Source: Pelagicoccus enzymogenes (lineage in GTDB: Bacteria > Verrucomicrobiota > Verrucomicrobiia > Opitutales > Opitutaceae). From it: DNA of 64,000 nt. The DNA is taken from contig NZ_JACYFG010000060.1 of the NCBI RefSeq assembly GCF_014803405.1, forward strand, positions 615-64,614. Direction: 5' to 3'. The notes beneath the pieces were generated by a model. The model ran no database searches, was not told the DNA's origin, and was given only the letters and a program-made list of their open reading frames with translations. The position numbers and the translations under genes are program-made. Shown piece after piece: positions 47,171 to 56,983 of the stretch (positions within the stretch are counted from its first letter, which is position 1; every line of letters begins with the position of its first letter).

Positions 47171-48478
47171 TCACACCACATCCGCAAGCATCTTGGAACG
47201 GATGAAGTTCCTGCGGCGGCGATCGACCTCCGCGTCATCGTAGACTTTGCGCGCTAAGTCGATGAAACCGTCTCGCAGTTCCGCGGCGCTCATCTGCTTA
47301 GGCTCGAAACAAATGTCGAAGAGCGTACGACGTCGCCAGTCATTGGCATGCAGCAAGCGATTCTCTTTTGCCAAGCGATCGTAGAGCGGCGTGCCAGGAA
47401 AGGGAGTCAAGAAGGTGAGTTGCACTTCGAAGAGATTGCTCTCGCGGATGAACTCCCAGTAGCGATCGAAAACGTCCGGCTTGTGCGAGTCAAAGCCAAG
47501 CACGAAGCATCCGTTTACCGTGATTCCGTGGTCCTGTATCCGCTTTATGGATTCCAGGTAGCTTGCTCGCTGTTTCGCCTTCCAGTCGGCTTTCAGCTCG
47601 ACGCCACTCACGTCTGAGGGATCCTCAAGGCCGATCAGCACTTGGGCGCAGCCAGCTTTTTTCATCTTTGCCAGCAGAGCTGAGTCGTGGGCGATAGAGA
47701 TGTCCGTCTCCGTAAACCAGCGAAAGTCGCAGCCCTGCAGGGCATCCATCAAGCGATGGCCGTATCGTTTGCTGGCGAAAGTGTTGTCGTCGGCGAACTC
47801 GACGAATGGGTGCGGCCAATGGGAACGGATGGCGTCCAGCTCAGCCAAGACCTTGTCGACTGGCTTGCAGCGGTATCCCCCACCGAGTCTGATCGAGGCG
47901 GCGCAGAACTCGCATTCCCACGGGCAACCTCTCGTCGTTTGCACCGTGAGCCGATTGTAGCGTTCGACTTCGAGCAGGTCGAAGCGGGGAATCGGCGCCT
48001 GGGAGAGATCGTAGGCGCGATTCGCCTTATAATGGGACCGCGGCCTACCGTATTCAAAATCTGACAACAGGTCGTTCCAAACCGGTTCGCCCTCCCCCTC
48101 AATCACGCAATCGAAGTGTTCTGCGCATTCGCTTGGGCAGAGGGACGCGTGCAATCCTCCGATCACCGTGTAAATGCCGCGTTTCCTGAGCGATCCGGAC
48201 AAGGCGTAGGCGTCGAAAGCCCGAGCCGTGAAGGTGCTGAAGGCGACGATATCTGCAAGGCCTAGGGTTTCGACGTCCCCTTCTTTCATCTCATCAATCT
48301 CGCGGTATTCTATTTCCCAATGCGAAGGAGTGAGAGCCGCTAAAGTGAGGAGCCCTAGGCTTGGCAACGATGCGATGGTCTTGCTTCGCTCGACGAATCC
48401 CGGGACCGTAAGACCGATTTCGAGCAGCTCTTGGTCAAAGACACGAATGCCGCTCATGGCTAAAAAGACGATTTTCAT
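47171..48478 (-). CDS. B12-binding radical SAM enzyme
   Basis: 435 residues. The N-terminal ~140 residues have the cobalamin-binding pattern (IASLPSLGLLTLAALTP, FSTFTARAFDAYALS, VIGGLHASLCP). The radical SAM domain has the [4Fe-4S] motif Cys185, Cys189, Cys192 in TTRGCPWECEFC. VEFADDNTF, LIGLEDPSD, GFVLGFD-like and TPFPGTPLYDRL are typical of COG1032. Such enzymes methylate or rearrange lipids or natural products. The ATG at 48478 overlaps the stop of the upstream membrane-protein gene by four bases (ATGA), so translation is coupled. In-frame codons further upstream overlap that gene and are not used. Confidence 0.9.
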   Translation of the reverse strand: MKIVFLAMSGIRVFDQELLEIGLTVPGFVERSKTIASLPSLGLLTLAALTPSHWEIEYREIDEMKEGDVETLGLADIVAFSTFTARAFDAYALSGSLRKRGIYTVIGGLHASLCPSECAEHFDCVIEGEGEPVWNDLLSDFEYGRPRSHYKANRAYDLSQAPIPRFDLLEVERYNRLTVQTTRGCPWECEFCAASIRLGGGYRCKPVDKVLAELDAIRSHWPHPFVEFADDNTFASKRYGHRLMDALQGCDFRWFTETDISIAHDSALLAKMKKAGCAQVLIGLEDPSDVSGVELKADWKAKQRASYLESIKRIQDHGITVNGCFVLGFDSHKPDVFDRYWEFIRESNLFEVQLTFLTPFPGTPLYDRLAKENRLLHANDWRRRTLFDICFEPKQMSAAELRDGFIDLARKVYDDAEVDRRRRNFIRSKMLADVV

Positions 48479-48855
48479 AAAGTATTCAAAATATGGATAA
48501 TTGCAGTAGCGACACCCCATGAGGCTCCTAAAACAGGAATGCAGAAGAGGTGCCGAAAAGCTTTCTTCCATGCGGAAAGGAAGCAGTTCAGCGGCATGAG
48601 AAGATTGGTCGCCGCTAAGGCCCAACTCCCAGCCAAAGCCCAGTGGCCCAATTGAGCCTCGCCGAGCGTCAGTGCGAAAAGGATATTTAAAAATCCGATT
48701 CCGAAAAAGGCGATGTGTCCTAGACGCAGCATTCGCCGTTCGAAGGAGCTGTATCCGCCTAGCCATTTGTCTCGATGGAAGAAAAGTCCGATCGCAGCTC
48801 CCGAGAGCACGCCAGCGGCCATCCCTATCCATCCTGCCAGTAAATTGTACATCAT
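48475..48855 (-). CDS. Small membrane protein coupled to the radical SAM gene
   Basis: 126 residues, four membrane segments: ~4-25 (LLAGWIGMAAGVLSGAAIGLFF), ~44-60 (LGHIAFFGIGFLNILFAL), ~70-88 (WALAGSWALAATNLLMPL) and ~100-120 (LFCIPVLGASWGVATAIIHI). No family recognised. It shares the ATGA stop/start with the radical SAM gene, so both probably serve one pathway. A second ATG lies one codon on. Confidence 0.72.
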   Translation of the reverse strand: MMYNLLAGWIGMAAGVLSGAAIGLFFHRDKWLGGYSSFERRMLRLGHIAFFGIGFLNILFALTLGEAQLGHWALAGSWALAATNLLMPLNCFLSAWKKAFRHLFCIPVLGASWGVATAIIHILNTL

Positions 48856-49122
48856 TGTTTCGTTTTTTTTAGAGGGCAGCATGAGGCTGCTCCTCAGGAT
48901 AAACTTGAACTGCGCCAAGCGAGGAGCTGCAGAGGGGAGACTGCTGGAAAATGGGCATCCGCGGGGGATCGTCGTACATGCAGCGCTCAAATCAGTGTAC
49001 AAATTATCCTCAACGCCGGGATTGAATAGCGAGGCGACCTTCGCCACCGCCTTACCCCTTTTCGCCTGTGACGATTTTAAGCAGCTCCATCTCCGGCGCA
49101 GATGTTGCTCGCTCGGGGGCGT

Positions 49123-50685
49123 ATGCACCCCCTCGATTGGCTAATCGTAATTGTCTACCTCGCTGGCGTGGTTGCGCTCAGCGTCTGGATCGGACTGCGA
49201 CAAAAACAGCAGAGCGACTACTACCTTGCTGGGAATCGCTTGGGAGCTTGGTCGATCGCGGGTTCGATGATCGCGACCCAATGCAGCGCCATCAGCCTGA
49301 TCGGCGCGCCTGCTTTCATCGCCATAAAGGAGGGAGGCGGGCTGAAGTGGCTGCAGTATGAGTTGGCGGTACCCTTGGCGACTATAGGAATTCTGTATCT
49401 TGTTTCTGGTTACAAAAAAGCTGGGACCACCACGATCTTCTCCGCGGTAGAAAGCCAAATGGGTGCAGCGACGCGCAAGACCTTGAGTCTGCTTTTCATC
49501 GCAGGACGCGGCTTGGCAACTGGCGTGGCTCTCTACGCCATGTCGGTGGTGGTCGCGGTTTGCTTAGACCTGTCCGTCTCCAACAGCATCCTCGTGGTTG
49601 GCGGGCTTTCGATGGTCTACACGACCATCGGGGGAATCGAGGCGGATATTTACTCCGACATCATGCAGTTGATCGTCCTCTGGCTCAGCGCCCTTGCCTG
49701 CGCCGTAGTGCTGCTTTTCCTTCTCGAATCACCGGGTGACGCTCTCAACTCATTCGATTCAAGCCGTCTCGCGATCTACCAACTTTCGGGCAACGGCTTG
49801 AACGACGGAGCGGCCTATAGCCTATGGCCGATGTTGATCGGAGGCTTTTTCCTCTACCTCGCTTACTACGGCTGCGATCAAAGCCAAGCCCAACGCTTGC
49901 TCGCCGCCAAGGACCTTCCCACAGCCCGCAAAGCGATTTTGCTGAACGGTACGCTGCGCCTCCCCTTGGTACTGACCTATTGTAGCTTTGGTGTGCTTCT
50001 GGGGTTGTTTTACCAGCAATCCGAGTGGTTGCAACAGATGATGCAAGGGCAGAACCCTGATTTCATCGCCCCGTATTTTATCATCGAATACATGCCGACG
50101 GGACTGAAAGGGATCATTGTATCAGGGATTTTGGCAGCCGCTATGTCGAGCTTGGACTCGAATATCAACTCGCTCAGCGCCGCCTTGGAAAAGGACTTCC
50201 TAGGCGGCAAGGAAGTCGCATTTCCGGGACTACGGCATCCCTTGGTGCGGGCCCGCAGCCTGACGGTAGTCTTTGGGTTGGCAGCTTGCGGCTTGGCTTT
50301 CCTTTTCAGCGGGTCTCAGGCGACGGTTCTTGTTTTGGTTAACGCGATCAGCTCGGCATTCAACGGACCGATCCTCGCGTGCTTCGTATTCATTCTGCTA
50401 GGACGCGAGCTCAAGAGCCCTTATTGGGGAGTCGCGTGCCTGTCGGCTGGAATCGCGACCAATGCGACGCTTTGGCTGGCAGCGCCGCAGATGAGCTGGC
50501 TTTGGTGGAATCTCTTCGGCTTCGTGGTCGCCATGGTCGGACTGACGTTGGGCTCGAGGCGTTTTGCAAAGGCTCCAAGAGAGCAATGCGTGGAGGGTCC
50601 CAAGCCACGCCACCTCTACCTTCTGGGGTGTGCCGCTGTCGCGACCTTTGCTGTTCTGCTCGGACTGCACTTGATTCTGAGCTAG
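49123..50685 (+). CDS. Sodium:solute symporter (SSS family)
   Basis: 520 residues. About 13 membrane segments. Family motifs: SDYYLAGNRLGAWSIAGSMIATQCS near the start, GGIEADIYSDIMQ, and GIIVSGILAAAMSSLDSNINSLSA. The substrate (sugar, nucleoside or acid) cannot be told; the Na+ coupling is inferred from the family. The ATG at 49123 follows GGGGGCG. The divergent neighbour is the membrane protein/radical SAM pair. Confidence 0.9.
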   Translation: MHPLDWLIVIVYLAGVVALSVWIGLRQKQQSDYYLAGNRLGAWSIAGSMIATQCSAISLIGAPAFIAIKEGGGLKWLQYELAVPLATIGILYLVSGYKKAGTTTIFSAVESQMGAATRKTLSLLFIAGRGLATGVALYAMSVVVAVCLDLSVSNSILVVGGLSMVYTTIGGIEADIYSDIMQLIVLWLSALACAVVLLFLLESPGDALNSFDSSRLAIYQLSGNGLNDGAAYSLWPMLIGGFFLYLAYYGCDQSQAQRLLAAKDLPTARKAILLNGTLRLPLVLTYCSFGVLLGLFYQQSEWLQQMMQGQNPDFIAPYFIIEYMPTGLKGIIVSGILAAAMSSLDSNINSLSAALEKDFLGGKEVAFPGLRHPLVRARSLTVVFGLAACGLAFLFSGSQATVLVLVNAISSAFNGPILACFVFILLGRELKSPYWGVACLSAGIATNATLWLAAPQMSWLWWNLFGFVVAMVGLTLGSRRFAKAPREQCVEGPKPRHLYLLGCAAVATFAVLLGLHLILS

Positions 50686-50785
50686 TTCCGCAGAGAACAT
50701 GCCGTGCAAAAAGCGGTTTGATATGGGAGGACGTTTGTGTGATATCCCTTTCGCATCGAATCGACCTGAACCAAGTTATCATCCC

Positions 50786-50983
50786 ATGAAAAAGCCGCTC
50801 TCCCTTTCGCTCGTTGTCATCGGAATCATCCTTCTTGCCTATGGATTCAGCGCTGCGGATTCGATCAGCTCCAGCTTTTCCCGCCTGTTCACCGGATCCC
50901 CTTCCGAGAAGGCTATCTGGCTGCAGCTCGGCGGAGCGGTTTGCTTGATCCTCGGGATCACTCGTCTCTTCCGAGGTAAATAA
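50786..50983 (+). CDS. DUF3185 small membrane protein
   Basis: 65 residues from the ATG at 50786. Two membrane segments (LSLVVIGIILLAYGFSAAD and WLQLGGAVCLILGITRLF) with the family's ADS turn between. DUF3185 proteins are short membrane proteins of unknown function. Repeat A copy 3 begins immediately after the stop codon. Confidence 0.82.
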   Translation: MKKPLSLSLVVIGIILLAYGFSAADSISSSFSRLFTGSPSEKAIWLQLGGAVCLILGITRLFRGK

Positions 50984-51181
50984 AGACCCTCGGAGCAAGC
51001 TCTCGATTTCGTCGACTGCCGGAGCGCGGCAGCGAGGTATTCAAAAAACAGGTGGCGCGGCTTCTTCGAAGGCGCCATTGCGAAATCGTATTCGGTACCG
51101 AGGCTTGCCGACAAAGCGAAGCGCCCAAAGCCGATCCACCTCAAGAGTCGAAGCAAGCTTCGAGATATTAGACCCAAAGGG
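50984..51181 (+). repeat. Repeat A, copy 3, with an insertion
   Basis: Starts AGACCCTCGGAGCAAGCTCT directly after the DUF3185 stop. It matches copies 1 and 2, but the second arm of the long hairpin is replaced around 51090-51125 by extra bases including GGTACCGAGGCTTGCC. The ends (CAAGCTTCGAG) are kept. Confidence 0.82.
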
Positions 51182-51262
51182 AATAAATTGCCGTCTTCCG
51201 CCGATTGCGTAGGGAATTACCAAATACGAGTGCGTCGTCATATCGGCGCTCCCTTTCTGGAG

Positions 51263-52687
51263 CTAGATGGTGCGAAGCTGCAGTGTGTCGATGACCTTTC
51301 CTTCGGCCAGCGCATTGGTGATCACGGCTACGGTGGTCCCCTTCTCCACCCACTCCTTCTTGCGCAAGATCTTTAGCGAGAGACTGATGGTCTCTTCCGG
51401 GTCATCGAAGAACTCGATGAGGAAGGGCTCGACGCCCCAAGGCAGCAGTAGTTGTCGGAAAATCGATTCGACATCCGTGAAAGCGAAAATGGGAGCGCCG
51501 CGAGCTCGCAGGGCTCCCAAGGTATAGGCGAGGTAGCCGCTGCGGGTGAAAACCACAATCGCGGACTGCTCCATGTCTTGAGCCAGCTTTGCGGCGGATC
51601 GTAGCAGCTTGGCCTTAGGGCTGGGCAGCGTAAGGTCTCGATTCAAGTCGTAGCTTACGGATGGCTCTATGCTCTCGATGATGTTTTTCATGACCTGCAC
51701 CGACTCCAGCGGATATTTGCCCACGGTGGTCTCTCCGGAGAGCATGATGGCGTCGGCTTGCTCGCGAACTGCATTCGAAATATCGGAAATCTCGGCTCTG
51801 GTAGGCATGGGAGAATTGATCATCGTTTCGAGCAAATGGGTCGCAATGATCACGGGTTTGCCCGCCGCCCTACAGGCGGCAACCAGATCGCGTTGCACCA
51901 ACGGCAAACGATGGTAGTCGATTTCGATACCGAGATCGCCGCGGGCAACCATAATGCAGTCGGCTTCCTCTACGATCTCCTGCATGTTGCGTACGCCCGC
52001 TTGATCTTCGATCTTGGCGATTATCTTAGCGGGTGAACCAAGAGCATCGAGGAAGGCCCGCAAGGTTCTGATGTCAGAGGCTTGCCGCACGAAAGATAGA
52101 GCCACGAAGTCGATGCCCGCCTTCACGCCGGCTTTCAGGTCTTCTTCGTCCTTGGGTGTCAGGCATGGCAAGTTGACGAAAACGCCGGGCAGGTTGATGT
52201 GGCGTTTGGAACCGATTTCTCCAGGGGTTAGAACCTCGAGGCGTACCCGTTGCTCGTCCTTGGCAAGAACTCGCATGCGAATGAGTCCGCTGTCAATCAG
52301 CACGATGGCTCCCGTCTCCAGGTCCATCGGCAGGCCGGGATAGTTAGTGGACACAGCTGGCACGTCGCCGGTTGGCATCGCCGCCTCCAAATGGATTTCG
52401 AAGACCTCGCCCGCGGATACCTTGATCGGGGCTTCGACCCTGCCGGTTCTTATCTCGGGGCCTTTGACGTCCATCATGACACCGACATGGCGGCCAATTT
52501 CGGAAGATGCCTCTCGAATGTGCCACATGGCATCGTCGACCCACTGGTGGCTGGCGTGCGCCATGTTGAGCCGCAGGATGTCCACTCCTGCGGTGATCAG
52601 CTTGGCGAGCATTTCCTTCGAGTCCGTGGCGGGGCCGAGGGTCGCGATAATCTTGGTGTGGCGAAAAAAGGATCGGGTCGGTGGCAT
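51263..52687 (-). CDS. pyk: Pyruvate kinase
   Basis: 474 residues. Converts phosphoenolpyruvate and ADP to pyruvate and ATP in glycolysis. Matches pyruvate kinase along its length: KIIATLGPATDS, RLNMAHASH (where many enzymes have NFSHG), MMDVKGPEIRTG, KIIAKIEDQAGVRN, IMVARGDLGIEI, KPVIIATHLLETM and IMLSGETTVGKYPLE. The C-terminal domain with IVVFTRSGYLA is present. The start ATG at 52687 has GGAG upstream; nine codons further upstream a second ATG is less likely. Divergent from the TonB-dependent receptor. Confidence 0.95.
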   Translation of the reverse strand: MPPTRSFFRHTKIIATLGPATDSKEMLAKLITAGVDILRLNMAHASHQWVDDAMWHIREASSEIGRHVGVMMDVKGPEIRTGRVEAPIKVSAGEVFEIHLEAAMPTGDVPAVSTNYPGLPMDLETGAIVLIDSGLIRMRVLAKDEQRVRLEVLTPGEIGSKRHINLPGVFVNLPCLTPKDEEDLKAGVKAGIDFVALSFVRQASDIRTLRAFLDALGSPAKIIAKIEDQAGVRNMQEIVEEADCIMVARGDLGIEIDYHRLPLVQRDLVAACRAAGKPVIIATHLLETMINSPMPTRAEISDISNAVREQADAIMLSGETTVGKYPLESVQVMKNIIESIEPSVSYDLNRDLTLPSPKAKLLRSAAKLAQDMEQSAIVVFTRSGYLAYTLGALRARGAPIFAFTDVESIFRQLLLPWGVEPFLIEFFDDPEETISLSLKILRKKEWVEKGTTVAVITNALAEGKVIDTLQLRTI

Positions 52688-53300
52688 ACGTCTCCACAGC
52701 AAGAAAGACGCCATTTGCAGTGACTATCTTTACGGGGAGAATCAGGGGCTAAGAATCGCAGACACGAGCCCCTACAATTAGCGCTGGATGCTGCTCGTCT
52801 GGAAGCGCCGCTTCGGATTCAAAAGCACAAATATATCCGCAGAATTCCTCTGTACGGTTCGCTCCTGTAGCGCGATTTTTAATACACCCCATTAAGGTGC
52901 GGCGCGACTCTCGATTTACCTTCGGGTGCCCCTCATCTGCAGCCTTAAGCACGAAAAAACAGACTCCCACCGAAATGGCATCGAGTAGGATGCACCGTTT
53001 CCGTTTCAAACAGGTCGATGCGACCCACCCCCCCCTACCGCATGTCCCTCTACCGTTTACCCTTTTTGCCCAGTGGATAGGTGAATCCTGAGGCGGACTG
53101 GAAATCCGCCCGTTCTCCAATGGCAAGCGACTTGGCCCAGTATCTCCCCGGGCTTCGTTGGCTCCGCCCACCCCCCTTGCTCTCCCCGTTTTTTCGGGGC
53201 CTGTTTCGTCGCAAGCGAATGCCGGGACGAATGGCTCGATGTGAAAAGCTTTGGGGAGCTGCGTAACTACAAAACTGCAAATACTACAAAAAACCGAGAT
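52688..53300. other. Long divergent intergenic stretch with hairpins
   Basis: About 610 bases between pyruvate kinase and the receptor. Small hairpins are seen: GGCGGA/TCCGCC (53092-53097 and 53105-53110) and CCCCG/CGGGG around a run of six T (near 53185-53200). They could be part of a structured leader of the receptor mRNA, but no known riboswitch is recognised. Open frames here are not protein-like. Confidence 0.45.
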
Positions 53301-56300
53301 ATGAAAAAATACTACAAAACGAAGCCATGGCTCGCTGCCTCGCTGGTCGTCGCAGCCCCCTGCTTCAGCTTGTACGGCCAAGCTGGCGGCGAGCAGGACG
53401 AGGACGAAAATGTATTTACCTTGTCCCCCTTCCAAGTGGATGGCTCGAGGGACGAAGGCTATCGCGCTGAATCCGCCACTGCGGGAAGCCGCTTGAATAC
53501 GGAGCTGAAAGATGTGGCCGCTTCGGTATCCGTGCTAACGGAGGCCTTCATGGACGACTTGGGGGCTACGGATCTCGTGACCGCTTTGGAGCAGGTTGCT
53601 GGAGCCGAAACCAACGCCCTTACCGATCGTACCTCCGACCGTATCGTGGGTGGCGACGGATATTCCGGAAACGACTTCGGCGATCCGCGTTCCTCGGAAG
53701 GATCGATTCGCGTGCGCGGCCTCGGCGACGCTTCGAAAACCCAAGGCTTCTTGCCTGTCATCATCGGCGGAGACCGTTACAATATCGAGCGGGCTGAGTT
53801 CCTGCGCGGACCGAATTCAATTCTCTTCGGATTGGGACAGCCAGGCGGACTCATTAACTACGCAGCCAAAACGGCTCACACAGGGCAAGACATCAACAAT
53901 GTCAGCTTTGTGACGGATAACTTCGGCACCTTGCGCGGGACCTTCGATGCGAGCCGCGTGCTAATGGAAGACAAGCTCGCGGTGCGTCTTGCGGGCAAAT
54001 GGGGGAATCAGCAATACAACGTCGAACATGCCCGCGAGTTGGATCGTCGAGCTTTTGCCACGTTTACCTACCGGCCTACGCAAAACACGACGATTACTGG
54101 ATTCTACGAGAATATCGATCGCTACAGCCGCCAGCCAGGCTATCGCCCAGTACACGACAACGTTAGCGGGTGGCTCTCCGTCTACAACGACTTCTATGCG
54201 CAACAGGTTTCTAATGGATTGAGTGGAGCCGCTCTCGAGCAGTCTTTGTTCGACGCTGGCTTCTGGTGGGATCCAACCGATCCGGGCGTACGCAATAGCA
54301 ATGGTACACAAAACATGGATACGGTGCGGCGGGCGACCGGGGTTATCGGGGCCACCTCTGACATTGACGGCGTTGGAACCGGCGTATCCGCAGGTGAAGT
54401 ACGTCTGGGTGACGATTGGGACGGGCAGGACAACGCCCTGCTCATCTACTACGACGGAAATGCGCCGGACACGCCCCTCTTCGGTGGGATGAACCTGGCT
54501 GGCACTCGCCTGCCGGACGGTGGTCGCGGGCCAAATGCCGAACGCCGCACTCTGATCCGCACCGCGCATCCCCTGGAAAACCGCAGCGGCTTCCTCGACC
54601 CGCAGGTTACCGACTCAGGAATCTTCCCTTACCACAAGTTCGACTTGAATGCCTTGCCCGGCAACTATCGCGACGAAGAAGACGAGAAGATAGGCTTCAC
54701 GCTTGAGCACAAGGTGAACGACAACTTCTACGTCGGCGTTTCCGGCATGAAAGAAGATTACGCAGCCGAGCTGAACTTCCCCATCATCGCCCAGACGCAG
54801 GCCATCCAGCTGGACAACAACCGCTACATGCTTTTCCTCGACGCGAATGGCGAGAAGGTGGAGAATCCCAACTTCCTGCGGCCCTTCATCTACGGACGTC
54901 CGCTGGGACTTTACCGTGAGAGGGCGACCGAAGGGTACCAGGCCCAAGCCAATTACGACTTGGATTTCAGCGATATCAACGAGCGACTTTCCTGGCTCGG
55001 GAAGCATCGCCTCACCGGGGTCTACACTTACGGCTGGCAGGAGAACTTCGAATACCGCTGGGAAACCAGGGCCAACAATACGGTAGACGGCGTTCTGACC
55101 TCCGGCCTTCGAACGGGACGCGAAGACAACTTCAACGATGCCGGACGACGCGTCTACAACCTCTGGTACATCGGCGATCCCGTACAACCCGGCGATACCT
55201 CGCTCAACATCAATTCGCTTCCCTCCAACGTACTCGCGCAGGAGCAAGACATCGGCTACAACTACTGGACGGGAGCGAACACCATCAGCACCTCCCCCAC
55301 TGCTATCGAGTTGCGTCGCGGTTCGATCGACCGCGGAAACTACAGCGAGCAAATCAATAAGGGAATTAGCGGCTCCATCCAAAGCTTCTGGTGGAACGAC
55401 CGCATCGTTACCTTGCTGGGCGCCCGCAGCGACTCGGTTTATCCTTACGTCCGCTCCACCATCGATTCCGAGGCTTTCGACAATTCGATCGGACGCATCG
55501 ATCCCAACGACCCCGAACGCGAGCTCTTCCCCTTGGACATTTCCAAGGCGTACTACAGTCCTCGTGGCGACGCCAACAATCCTTTGGAGGACGTTTCGAC
55601 GACGACGCAAAGCGTGATCTTCCATATCCTGCCGGACAAGCTGCGTGTGTTTGCTAACCGGTCCGAGAACTTCGACGTATCCGCTCCACGCACCGACAAC
55701 TTCGGCCGTATTATCGCTCCGCAAGGCGGCGAAACGGAGGAGGTCGGCATCGGCGCGACCATCATGGAGAACAAGCTCGACCTTCGCCTCTCCTTCTACG
55801 ACACGGCGCAAGTCAACACCAGCGACGGCGGTCTCAACTTCCTCGCATCCATCAGCCTTCCCGGGTTCGAGGAAAACCTCTATTCCGCCCTCGAGGAGGC
55901 GGGACGCCTCAACGAATGGGAAACTTACGACACCAACGCCCAGCTCTCGAGCGCCCCTTATCAACGTCCTGAAAATGTGGATGCAACCCTCGACTCCCGC
56001 TCCAAGGGCTTCGAGTTTTCGGGCACCTACAACCCCAGTCCAAATTGGCGCTTCAAATTCGACTTCAGCCGCCTGGAGAACGAAGGCTCCAACGCAGGCG
56101 CTCAAATCGACTCATGGTTGGCTGCCCGAGCGCCTTACTATCTCCCGTTCTTTCAGGAAGGGCTCAAGACGGACGGCACGCTTGCCGAAAATATCCTAAA
56201 CTCGGATGGGACCGCTGCGGACGGCACCTTGCTGCGCCAATTCTTCAACAGCGTGATGCCCCGTTACGTTACCTCCAAGTTGAATGACGGTCGTCCGAAT

Positions 56301-56765
56301 CTCGGTATCTCTGAATACACCGCCAAGCTTTTGACGAACTACAGCTTTACCGATGGTCGATTCAAAGGGTTTTCCGTGGGCGGCAACTTGATTTGGGAGG
56401 ACGGAAAGGCTCTGGGGTCCAACACGAAGGACGTACCCGTCGCCGACTTCGTGCCCGCTCTCGGGAACCTGCCCGGAGAAGACTTCTTCGCTACGGTGGG
56501 CGATCCCGACGCCACAATCTTCGGCGACTCAATCCTAACCGGTGGATTGAAAATTGGATACAGAACAAAGATCAACGATGGACGCATCAACTGGAACATC
56601 CAGCTGAACGCGACTCGTCTCATCGACTCTTCCAACAAGGACGGTTTGCGCGTTCGAGCTTTAAATCCAGAATCCGTGACATCCGATGGCACCGTGATAG
56701 ACAACAACATCTACTCGCTCGCCGTACCCACCACTTACATGCTCACCAACACTTTCAGCTGGTAA
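53301..56765 (+). CDS. TonB-dependent outer-membrane receptor
   Basis: 1,154 residues from the ATG at 53301, chosen since it begins the signal peptide (KKYYKTKPWLAASLVVAA). A TonB-box-like ENVFTLSPFQVD comes next, then the plug domain ~55-190 (VAASVSVLTEAFMDDLGA, GSIRVRGLGDA, EFLRGPNSILFG, GQPGGLINY). The long barrel follows and ends in a terminal Trp (TYMLTNTFSW), as outer-membrane proteins do. It should take up a large substrate (siderophore, vitamin or sugar polymer) with TonB energy. The substrate cannot be told from sequence, and no partner genes are adjacent. A terminator follows. Confidence 0.93.
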   Translation: MKKYYKTKPWLAASLVVAAPCFSLYGQAGGEQDEDENVFTLSPFQVDGSRDEGYRAESATAGSRLNTELKDVAASVSVLTEAFMDDLGATDLVTALEQVAGAETNALTDRTSDRIVGGDGYSGNDFGDPRSSEGSIRVRGLGDASKTQGFLPVIIGGDRYNIERAEFLRGPNSILFGLGQPGGLINYAAKTAHTGQDINNVSFVTDNFGTLRGTFDASRVLMEDKLAVRLAGKWGNQQYNVEHARELDRRAFATFTYRPTQNTTITGFYENIDRYSRQPGYRPVHDNVSGWLSVYNDFYAQQVSNGLSGAALEQSLFDAGFWWDPTDPGVRNSNGTQNMDTVRRATGVIGATSDIDGVGTGVSAGEVRLGDDWDGQDNALLIYYDGNAPDTPLFGGMNLAGTRLPDGGRGPNAERRTLIRTAHPLENRSGFLDPQVTDSGIFPYHKFDLNALPGNYRDEEDEKIGFTLEHKVNDNFYVGVSGMKEDYAAELNFPIIAQTQAIQLDNNRYMLFLDANGEKVENPNFLRPFIYGRPLGLYRERATEGYQAQANYDLDFSDINERLSWLGKHRLTGVYTYGWQENFEYRWETRANNTVDGVLTSGLRTGREDNFNDAGRRVYNLWYIGDPVQPGDTSLNINSLPSNVLAQEQDIGYNYWTGANTISTSPTAIELRRGSIDRGNYSEQINKGISGSIQSFWWNDRIVTLLGARSDSVYPYVRSTIDSEAFDNSIGRIDPNDPERELFPLDISKAYYSPRGDANNPLEDVSTTTQSVIFHILPDKLRVFANRSENFDVSAPRTDNFGRIIAPQGGETEEVGIGATIMENKLDLRLSFYDTAQVNTSDGGLNFLASISLPGFEENLYSALEEAGRLNEWETYDTNAQLSSAPYQRPENVDATLDSRSKGFEFSGTYNPSPNWRFKFDFSRLENEGSNAGAQIDSWLAARAPYYLPFFQEGLKTDGTLAENILNSDGTAADGTLLRQFFNSVMPRYVTSKLNDGRPNLGISEYTAKLLTNYSFTDGRFKGFSVGGNLIWEDGKALGSNTKDVPVADFVPALGNLPGEDFFATVGDPDATIFGDSILTGGLKIGYRTKINDGRINWNIQLNATRLIDSSNKDGLRVRALNPESVTSDGTVIDNNIYSLAVPTTYMLTNTFSW

Positions 56766-56802
56766 AGAAGCGCCGCGTTTGAATCGCGACTTTTTGTCGA
56801 TG

Positions 56803-56838
56803 GCCTGTCATCCGTTTTGAGGTGGCAGGCTATTTTGT
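56803..56838 (+). terminator. Terminator of the TonB-dependent receptor gene
   Basis: The stem GCCTGTCATC (56803-56812) pairs with GGTGGCAGGC (56821-56830), with two G-U pairs, and is followed by TATTTTGT. It lies 38 bases past the receptor stop. Confidence 0.65.
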
Positions 56839-56983
56839 CGCTAGCCTTCGACCTACATGCCATTGAAAATGCCCTAGCTTGAGAGCCCTTCGGAGGCCGC
56901 CGCCAATTGGCGATGAAAGGTTGCAGTTGTGCGGGGAATGCTGCATCGCTCTGATTCCCTAAACGATCGAATCCCTCTCCGCC

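Noticed and set aside
52900-53300. A cobalamin riboswitch before the receptor
   Set aside because: The hairpins do not show the conserved B12 box sequence; kept only as an unknown leader.
52749-53435. A 228-codon minus-strand frame before and into the receptor
   Set aside because: It overlaps the receptor signal peptide and plug start and looks like chance.
54615-56105. A 496-codon open frame on the minus strand inside the receptor gene
   Set aside because: The plus strand is a clear TonB-dependent receptor; the antisense product is low-complexity and matches no family.
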